A DNA stretch of 36,093 nucleotides from an uncultured Phycisphaerales bacterium (lineage in GTDB: Bacteria; Planctomycetota; Phycisphaerae; Phycisphaerales; UBA1924): contig CAIYWI010000054.1 of NCBI GenBank assembly GCA_903929885.1, positions 1 through 36,093 on the forward strand, written 5' to 3'. Shown one piece after another: positions 31,066 through 36,093 of the stretch. The notes beneath the pieces are model-generated. The model saw only the letters and a program-made list of their open reading frames with translations. It was not told where the DNA came from and did no database searches. Within the stretch, counting starts at the first letter, position 1, and each line of letters begins with the position of its first letter. Position numbers and translations under genes: made by a program.

Positions 31066-31822
31066 GCAGACCAACGCCCGCGGCGGCTTCACGCTCATCG
31101 AGCTCCTGGTGGTGATCGCCGTGATCGCACTGCTGGTGGGCCTCATGCTGCCCGCTCTGGGCGCCACGCGGCTCAACGCCCGCAGCACCGTCTGCCTGTC
31201 GCGCGTCCAGCAACTGGGCGTGGGCGTCGCCGCCTATCTCAACGACTTTGACCGCATGCTCCCGCAGCGCACGTGGGACGTGGGCGGACAACAGGCCGTG
31301 ATCGGCTCGCTCTTCGGAGGCAAGAAGGGCCAGTTGCCCTTCTACGGCATCAATCAGGTGGGCGCGGAGGGCCGGCCGCTCAACCGCTACATGTTCGCCG
31401 GCCCCGTCTCGCCCGACGACGGCCCCGACAACTTCCCCATGCCCCCCTTCGCCTCGCCGGTCGATCGCGGCGCGACGACCACGGGCCTGCCCATCCCGGG
31501 CCTCGACCGCACCGACTCCTTCTACGACTTCATCGGCAGCAGCTACACCCTCAACGACCACGACCTGCGGGGCGACGAGTACGCGACGCTCGTGCCCCAG
31601 GGCGGCGGTCGCATGCCCTATGTGACGCAGCCCAGCCGCACGTGGGTGATCGGCACGCACACGATCTACAACTTCCAGCAAGGCGGCGACCGAGGCAGCC
31701 GCTGGTTCGGCAAGTCGAAGGTCGAGGCGAACCTCTCGTTCCTCGACGGCCACGCGAAGATGCGCGTGACGGTGCCGCCGGGCATCGTCAACGAGACGAG
31801 CGACTACGTGTTCGGGCCGTGA
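31055..31822 (+). CDS. Type II pseudopilin-like protein (H-X9-DG class)
   Basis: A 255-residue protein with a canonical prepilin N-terminus: a short polar leader RSEQTNARGG, then FTLIELLVVIAVIALLVGLMLPAL with cleavage expected between Gly and Phe and the conserved Glu at position 5 after it. A long extracytoplasmic region follows (SYTLNDHDLRGDEY, TWVIGTHTIYNF), ending with NLSFLDGHAKMRV, like the H-X9-DG end region. The only start upstream of the leader in a reasonable place is TTG 31055, preceded by a cggagcgagg purine stretch; it overlaps the end of the pyrophosphorylase gene. GTG codons further in would remove the leader. This is a second member of the class besides the partial gene at the left edge; partners of a secretion apparatus are not in the window. 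Confidence 0.85.
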   Translation: MRSEQTNARGGFTLIELLVVIAVIALLVGLMLPALGATRLNARSTVCLSRVQQLGVGVAAYLNDFDRMLPQRTWDVGGQQAVIGSLFGGKKGQLPFYGINQVGAEGRPLNRYMFAGPVSPDDGPDNFPMPPFASPVDRGATTTGLPIPGLDRTDSFYDFIGSSYTLNDHDLRGDEYATLVPQGGGRMPYVTQPSRTWVIGTHTIYNFQQGGDRGSRWFGKSKVEANLSFLDGHAKMRVTVPPGIVNETSDYVFGP

Positions 31823-31849
31823 GCGACCTCGAACACCGGCGCTTGAAGG

Positions 31850-33466
31850 TCAATACCCGCGCTTCTTGCGATCGTCCTTGTCGTCCTTCGACGAGGGCTG
31901 CTCGCGACCCGGCGTCGCGGCGGGCTCGCCGCCTCGCGTGCTGGCGGCACCGATCGAGAAACTGATCGCCTGCCCCGCCGCCTTGGGCGCCTGCGGGGTC
32001 ACGAACCACCCCCAGAAACCGGGCGCGCCGTACGAAACCACGTCCGTGGGCGGGAAGAAGTGGAACGCGAAGGGCACCACGCCGTTGAGTTCGTCGTGCG
32101 AGCCAAAGAACCTCCACGGCTTCTCCACCGGCATCGGCCGACTGCTCGACTTGTGCAACTTGGCGATGTCGACGGGAATCCAGTTGATCGTGTGGGCGGC
32201 TTCGTCGTACAGCGCGAACTCGACCCAGCACCGCAAGCCGCGACCGTCGCGCCGCGACTTGGAACTCAGGTCGTTCTTCATGGAGCTGTTGCTCGACCCG
32301 CCCCGGTCATAGCCGATGACCGGGCGTGCAGGCAGCCCGGCCTGACGCATCATCGCCACCAGCAGGGCCGCCGCGTCGTACTCCGTGCCTCGCCCCGTCT
32401 CGAGCGTGAACTGCGGGGGCTGCACCACGATGCCGCCCAAGTCGTTCGACGTGAAGACCGTGTCCTTGGCGAGCCGCATGGGGGGCATCTCGCCGCTCCG
32501 CGAATCGCGGCTGGCGACATTGGTGACGATCTGCACGCGGCCCCACACGTGCGAGGTGATGATCTTGGCCGCCGCCACCGGCGTCACCCGCTTCCAATCG
32601 CCGACGCCCGCCCGCTTGGCCGCCTCGTCGAGCGCGGCCTTCACGGCGTCGGGCTTGTACGGCTGAATGCGGTTGTTCTCGTCGAAGCCCGACTCGATGA
32701 AGAGTTGGGGCTGCAGCCACGCCGCCGCCGCGGTCGGCCACGTCGCCGGCCAACGCACTGCCAGCGCCGCCTTCTCGTCAAACGCCGTGCGACTCGCCGT
32801 GGCGGGCAAGTGCACTTCGAGTTCGACCTTCCACGGCGTCAGATCCTGCGCTTCCGACACCGCGTCGAACCTGGCGTACTGCACCCCGCCCTGATAGTCC
32901 TTCATCGCCTTGAAACTGGTCGTGGCGACTCGGTCGTTGAGCAGCAGCTTGCCGCTCACGGCGTCAAGGTGCATGACGCTCGACGACGTGGGGGGCAGCA
33001 CCGGCCAGATCATGGCGATCGACCGCATCGGATCAAAGGGCTTGGTCGTGACCACCGTCACCGACTGCCCGGTGAACGGATCGTTGATCTGCTGCTCCTC
33101 GTTGCCACGCAGCACGCGAACCCGCGCCGTCAGGATCAACTCCTTGGCCTGCGAGAGCGTCAGGTACGGCCCCACCGCGGGCTCGCCCTTCTTCGCTGTT
33201 CCCGAGGCGGGCGCCGCCGGGGCCGTCGCCGGCGGGGGGGCCGTGGCGGGCTTCGCGGGCTTCACCGGTGTCACGGGTGCCGGGGCGGGGGCCGGTACCG
33301 GGTCCGGAGCCGCGGGCGCGGCTGGTGCCGCCGGCTGGGCGGGCTGAGGCGGCGGCGGCGTGCCCGTGCCCGGCGGCCGGGGCTGCCATCCCATCGTCAG
33401 CGGCGTCACCGCCATTGATGCAGCAAGGGCCAGGGAAGTCCGACGGATCGCGTGTGTCATGGGCAT
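31850..33466 (-). CDS. Exported transglutaminase-fold protein lacking catalytic Cys and His
   Basis: A 538-residue protein with a signal-like start (MTHAIRRTSLALAASMAVTPLTMG) and a Pro/Ala-rich low-complexity linker (about 30-92). The middle is a beta-rich region (about 98-260), and a transglutaminase-like core follows at about 290-440: KIITSHVWGRVQIV, then TGRGTEYDAAALLVAMMRQAGLPARPVIGYDRGG, then RCWVEFALYDEAAHTINWIPVDIA. Aligned by eye with the usual core, the catalytic Cys is replaced by Glu362 and the catalytic His by Arg412; the Asp of PVD (Asp433) is kept. The end is charged (KDDKDDRKKRGY). It may be a non-catalytic binding or scaffolding relative. Convergent with the pseudopilin gene and divergent from the next gene. 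Confidence 0.72.
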   Translation of the reverse strand: MPMTHAIRRTSLALAASMAVTPLTMGWQPRPPGTGTPPPPQPAQPAAPAAPAAPDPVPAPAPAPVTPVKPAKPATAPPPATAPAAPASGTAKKGEPAVGPYLTLSQAKELILTARVRVLRGNEEQQINDPFTGQSVTVVTTKPFDPMRSIAMIWPVLPPTSSSVMHLDAVSGKLLLNDRVATTSFKAMKDYQGGVQYARFDAVSEAQDLTPWKVELEVHLPATASRTAFDEKAALAVRWPATWPTAAAAWLQPQLFIESGFDENNRIQPYKPDAVKAALDEAAKRAGVGDWKRVTPVAAAKIITSHVWGRVQIVTNVASRDSRSGEMPPMRLAKDTVFTSNDLGGIVVQPPQFTLETGRGTEYDAAALLVAMMRQAGLPARPVIGYDRGGSSNSSMKNDLSSKSRRDGRGLRCWVEFALYDEAAHTINWIPVDIAKLHKSSSRPMPVEKPWRFFGSHDELNGVVPFAFHFFPPTDVVSYGAPGFWGWFVTPQAPKAAGQAISFSIGAASTRGGEPAATPGREQPSSKDDKDDRKKRGY

Positions 33467-33834
33467 TCCAAGGTGAGAGGACCGCCGCCATCGAGGGGAA
33501 CCCGGCCGTCACATCAAGGGTATGTACTGGCGTGGGCGGCCCGATGTTGCCCTCCCGCCCGCGACGATCCAAACGGCTCCCGCATGGCGACCGGGCCGCG
33601 GGCCGATGCCCACCCCCGACGGGCCCCGTCGGGGATACGCTTGCCTCCCCGCGCCATGGTGCGGCCGGCTCCGGCAACCCTGCCGGTTCCGCCTCCCGCG
33701 GCCGGGGCGCACGTCGGTGCCGCCCGGAAGACGCAACCTCCCGAGGGCCTCGCCGTGTCGTCGGATCGCATCGGAAGCATCGACGGCCGCCGCCGGCGTC
33801 CCGTCGTCGGGACCACTTGACAAGGAACGCGGGT
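33467..33834. other. 368-base divergent intergenic region
   Basis: Lies between two divergent genes and is very GC-rich. Open frames in it are shadows with Arg/Pro/Gly-rich translations. I see no RNA gene, no repeat and no convincing promoter pair; TACATA on the minus strand near 33531-33536 is a weak -10 candidate for the transglutaminase-fold gene. An aaggaacg ribosome binding site for the plus-strand gene is at its right end. Confidence 0.5.
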
Positions 33835-34971
33835 TTGAACGCACGCAACCACTCCAGGCTCTCTTCGGCGATCCGTTCGGGTCTTGCGACGCTCGCGGCG
33901 GCCTCCGCCCTGCTGCTCGCGGCACCCGCCAACGCCCAAGGCGACGGCCTCCCCACCGACATCCGGCGTGCACCGCAGCTCACCTCGGCCCAGGAACAGG
34001 CCGTGCAGGCCTTCGTGAACGAGCACGCCAAGAACCTCGCCTCCGACAATCCGCAGTTCATCAAGCGCGATCGCAACGCCCTCTTGGAGCCCCTTGCCGA
34101 TCTCGAGGCCTCCCCCAAGTTCCGCTTCACCTACGCCGAAGCCCTCCTGCCCACGCTCGACAATCTCTACGGCAACGCCAACGAACTCGTCGTCATCAAC
34201 GCCATGGTGCTCGCGGGCGATCTCGCCACCGCTCAGGGCGTCGGCTACCTCACCAAGGGACTGGCCGCCTCGAAGCCCGCCGTTCGCTACCAAGCCGCGT
34301 TCGGCCTGCGTCGGACCTTCGAGGCCCTCGCCGCCATGCCCTCGCCCACCATCAACGACGAGCAGCGCACCTCGGCCATCGAGTCGATCGCCGGTCGCAT
34401 CAAGGACGAGGCCGATCCGGTCGTCCTCGATGGCTTGGTCTTTGCCGCCCTCGAGGCCACCAAGTCTCCGGCCACCCGCTCGGCCGCCCTGACCCAACTC
34501 GGACGCGCCATGGCCGCCAAGACTCGTTCGCTGGGCTCCAAGGCCGCACCCGACTCGCTCGCGCAGGTCCTCCTGCGTGCCGGCGCGGGCCTCCGCGACT
34601 CGCTCGCTTCGGCACAGGCGGGCCAGGTCGCCGACGACGCCCTGATGGCCTCGGCTGATGCCGCCGGCGCGATGGTCGCCTATTGCGCCCGCGCGGTCGA
34701 GTCCAACTCGTTGCCAGCCGCCCAGAACGCTCCCGCCCGCGAGATCCACGCCCAACTCGCCACCACCTGCGAGAACGTGCTGCTGCTGGTCGCCACGCTC
34801 AAGCCCGGCGGTTCGGCCCCCGAGTCCCGCAAGATCGGCGACAAGATTCGCGCCGGCACCGCCGAGTCGGATCAGGCCTTCGTGAAGGATGCGGTCGCCT
34901 TGGTGGGTCGCCAAGGCCTGCTCGCCAAGCCGCCCTTCGGCTTCGCCCCCGATTCCTTCCTCGACAAGTGA
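33835..34971 (+). CDS. Secreted helical-repeat protein of unknown function
   Basis: A 378-residue exported protein. The start is TTG at 33835, preceded by aaggaacg at good spacing; no ATG or GTG suits. The signal peptide (RSGLATLAAASALLLAAPANA) is expected to be cut after ANA. The mature part is almost wholly alpha-helical and Ala/Leu-rich, with HEAT-like helix pairs such as NELVVINAMVLAGDLATAQ, PAVRYQAAFGLRRTFEALA and DPVVLDGLVFAALEATKS. No catalytic motif and no membrane anchor are seen. HEAT-like solenoids usually bind proteins, so a periplasmic scaffold is one possibility. It is 48 bases before the substrate-binding protein on the same strand. Confidence 0.78.
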   Translation: MNARNHSRLSSAIRSGLATLAAASALLLAAPANAQGDGLPTDIRRAPQLTSAQEQAVQAFVNEHAKNLASDNPQFIKRDRNALLEPLADLEASPKFRFTYAEALLPTLDNLYGNANELVVINAMVLAGDLATAQGVGYLTKGLAASKPAVRYQAAFGLRRTFEALAAMPSPTINDEQRTSAIESIAGRIKDEADPVVLDGLVFAALEATKSPATRSAALTQLGRAMAAKTRSLGSKAAPDSLAQVLLRAGAGLRDSLASAQAGQVADDALMASADAAGAMVAYCARAVESNSLPAAQNAPAREIHAQLATTCENVLLLVATLKPGGSAPESRKIGDKIRAGTAESDQAFVKDAVALVGRQGLLAKPPFGFAPDSFLDK

Positions 34972-35019
34972 TCGCGCACCCTCGCGTCGCGCCCGATCGA
35001 CGCCGCGTCCCCATCCGCC

Positions 35020-36093
35020 ATGTGGAAAGTCGCCGCCACGCTCGGGTTGATCCTCGCCCTGATCGTCGCGGTCGTCGCCATTGATCGCACGCCCCCTCGC
35101 GCCGATCTCGTCGTCGTCAACAGCGGCGAAGTGAGCACCCTCGACCCCGCCCAGATGTCGTGGGTGCAGGACTTCCGCGCCGCACGCCTCGTCTACGAAG
35201 GCCTCACCCGCAGCGACGTCTTCTCCAAGGACCACCAGCCCATCCCCGCCGCCGCCGTTTCCTGGACCGTCAGCGACGACGGCCGCACCTACGAGTTCCG
35301 CCTTCGGCCCCAGGCCCGCTGGAGCAACGGCGATCCGGTCACCTCGCGAGACTTCCGCCACGCCTGGTTCCGCATGCTCCTGCCCGACCACGGCGCAGAC
35401 TACGCCAAACTCCTCCGCCTCATCGACGGCGCAGATGGGTTCTGTGAGCGACGAGCGGCCTCCCTCAAGGCCTTCGCCTCCTCCGCCGCCGCCGATCGGA
35501 ACGCCGCGGCTCACGCCCGCTACGACGAGGCACGCCGCGACTTCGACGCCTCCGTGGCCATCGAGACCCCCGACGACTTCACGCTCCGCGTGCGACTCGT
35601 CAAGCCCGTGCCCTACTTCCTCAGTCTCACCTCCTTCCCACCCTTCTTCCCCGTCCACGCCCCCACTGTCGAGCGATTCACCACCATCGACCCCCGCACC
35701 GGCCAAGCCGGCGCCAGCAGCGACTGGTGCAAGCCCCCCGCCATCGTCACCAACGGGCCCTTCCGCCTCGTCCGGTGGCAGTTCAAGCGCGAGATGCGCT
35801 TCGAACGTCACGCGGGCTACTGGAACGCCGCCGATGTCACCATCGACTCGGTGTCGATGCCCACCATCGAGGACGGCAACACCGCCGTGCTCGCCTTCCG
35901 CACCGGCGCGGTCGACTGGGTCAGCGATGTCGTGCCCTCGTACCGCGCCGACATGCTCTTCGCCAAGCGGGCCTTCCTGCTCGAGCACGGCATCGACCCC
36001 GCCGCCCCGCCCCCCCTCGACCCCGTGGCCCGCGACCGCGGCCTGCCCGACGACCCCCGCAACCGCATCCACGCCTTCCCGGCCTTCGGCACC
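35020..36093 (+). CDS. Peptide ABC transporter substrate-binding protein (OppA-like), 5' part only
   Basis: The frame is open from ATG 35020 to the window end (358 codons), so the C-terminus is missing. It begins with a hydrophobic segment, MWKVAATLGLILALIVAVVA, followed by IDRTPPRADLVVVNSGEVSTL, which matches the start of the SBP_bac_5 mature domain. Landmarks are LDPAQMSWVQDFRAARLVYEGL, VSWTVSDDGRTYEFRLRPQARWSNGDPV, FRHAWFRML, NGPFRLVRWQFKREMRFERH and YWNAADVTIDSVSM, typical of OppA/DppA proteins binding oligopeptides outside the inner membrane. There is no lipobox Cys after the hydrophobic segment, so it may be a membrane-anchored rather than lipidated form. A permease probably follows outside the window. 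Confidence 0.88.
   Translation, partial: MWKVAATLGLILALIVAVVAIDRTPPRADLVVVNSGEVSTLDPAQMSWVQDFRAARLVYEGLTRSDVFSKDHQPIPAAAVSWTVSDDGRTYEFRLRPQARWSNGDPVTSRDFRHAWFRMLLPDHGADYAKLLRLIDGADGFCERRAASLKAFASSAAADRNAAAHARYDEARRDFDASVAIETPDDFTLRVRLVKPVPYFLSLTSFPPFFPVHAPTVERFTTIDPRTGQAGASSDWCKPPAIVTNGPFRLVRWQFKREMRFERHAGYWNAADVTIDSVSMPTIEDGNTAVLAFRTGAVDWVSDVVPSYRADMLFAKRAFLLEHGIDPAAPPPLDPVARDRGLPDDPRNRIHAFPAFGT

Noticed and set aside
33817..33822. TTGACA as a -35 element before the helical-repeat gene
   Set aside because: A matching -10 would fall inside the coding sequence, after the TTG start.
1..36093. CRISPR arrays, insertion sequences, prophage or rRNA genes
   Set aside because: No regularly spaced repeats, transposase or integrase motifs, or rRNA-like stretches were seen on either strand.

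Overview
This is about 36 kb of high-GC bacterial DNA with a very strong G/C preference at codon third positions. It looks like ordinary chromosome from a planctomycete, most likely class Phycisphaerae. The evidence is two secreted proteins ending in a duplicated dockerin-like calcium-loop segment that closes on Gly-Cys, a third secreted protein with a PEP-CTERM-like tail, H-X9-DG type pseudopilins, a fused SecD-SecF, and a eukaryote-like UDP-sugar pyrophosphorylase. The lineage call is an inference from these features, not from a marker gene. I see no phage, insertion sequence, integrase, CRISPR array or resistance gene.

Layout. 1-1721 (+): the 3' end of a pseudopilin-like gene, then a secreted dockerin-type protein. 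1870-8954 (-): Nudix hydrolase, rhomboid protease, tRNA-guanine transglycosylase, YajC and fused SecDF; the tgt-yajC-secDF order is the classic conserved cluster. 8996-12350 (+): MlaF-like ATPase overlapping an MCE (MlaD-like) protein, then a PEP-CTERM secreted propeller-like protein with a clear terminator. 12420-12941 (-): DUF1643 protein. 13175-16363 (+): a 1062-residue secreted protein with 14 propeller-type repeats, an Ig-like segment and a dockerin. 16397-17920 (-): a Fic protein behind an unusually AT-rich, palindrome-bearing upstream region. 18034-20879 (-): a two-domain methyltransferase followed by another methyltransferase whose C-terminus appears frameshifted. 21166-21240 (-): tRNA-Glu(TTC). 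21301-22526 (+): Cupin_5 protein overlapping nadD. 22529-25522 (-): a large FAD/Fe-S D-lactate dehydrogenase-like enzyme. 25824-27800 (+): acyl-CoA dehydrogenase. 27873-29538 (-): rpe followed by a DppB-like permease. 29611-31822 (+): UDPGP-family pyrophosphorylase overlapping a pseudopilin. 31850-33466 (-): a transglutaminase-fold protein lacking the expected catalytic Cys and His. 33835-34971 (+): secreted helical-repeat protein. 35020-end (+): the 5' part of an OppA-like substrate-binding protein.

How the genes fit together. Much of the window concerns the cell envelope and export: SecDF/YajC drive export, MlaF/MCE suggest phospholipid traffic at the outer membrane, the rhomboid cleaves membrane proteins, and several large secreted proteins are probably sorted by dockerin-like or PEP-CTERM tails. 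Metabolic genes (nadD, rpe, acyl-CoA dehydrogenase, lactate dehydrogenase-like) are interspersed as short units. I did not find a clearly new defence or mobile system. The best leads are the double-propeller dockerin protein, the apparently catalytically dead transglutaminase, the methyltransferase cluster with its frameshift, and the Fic gene with its palindromic AT-rich control region.
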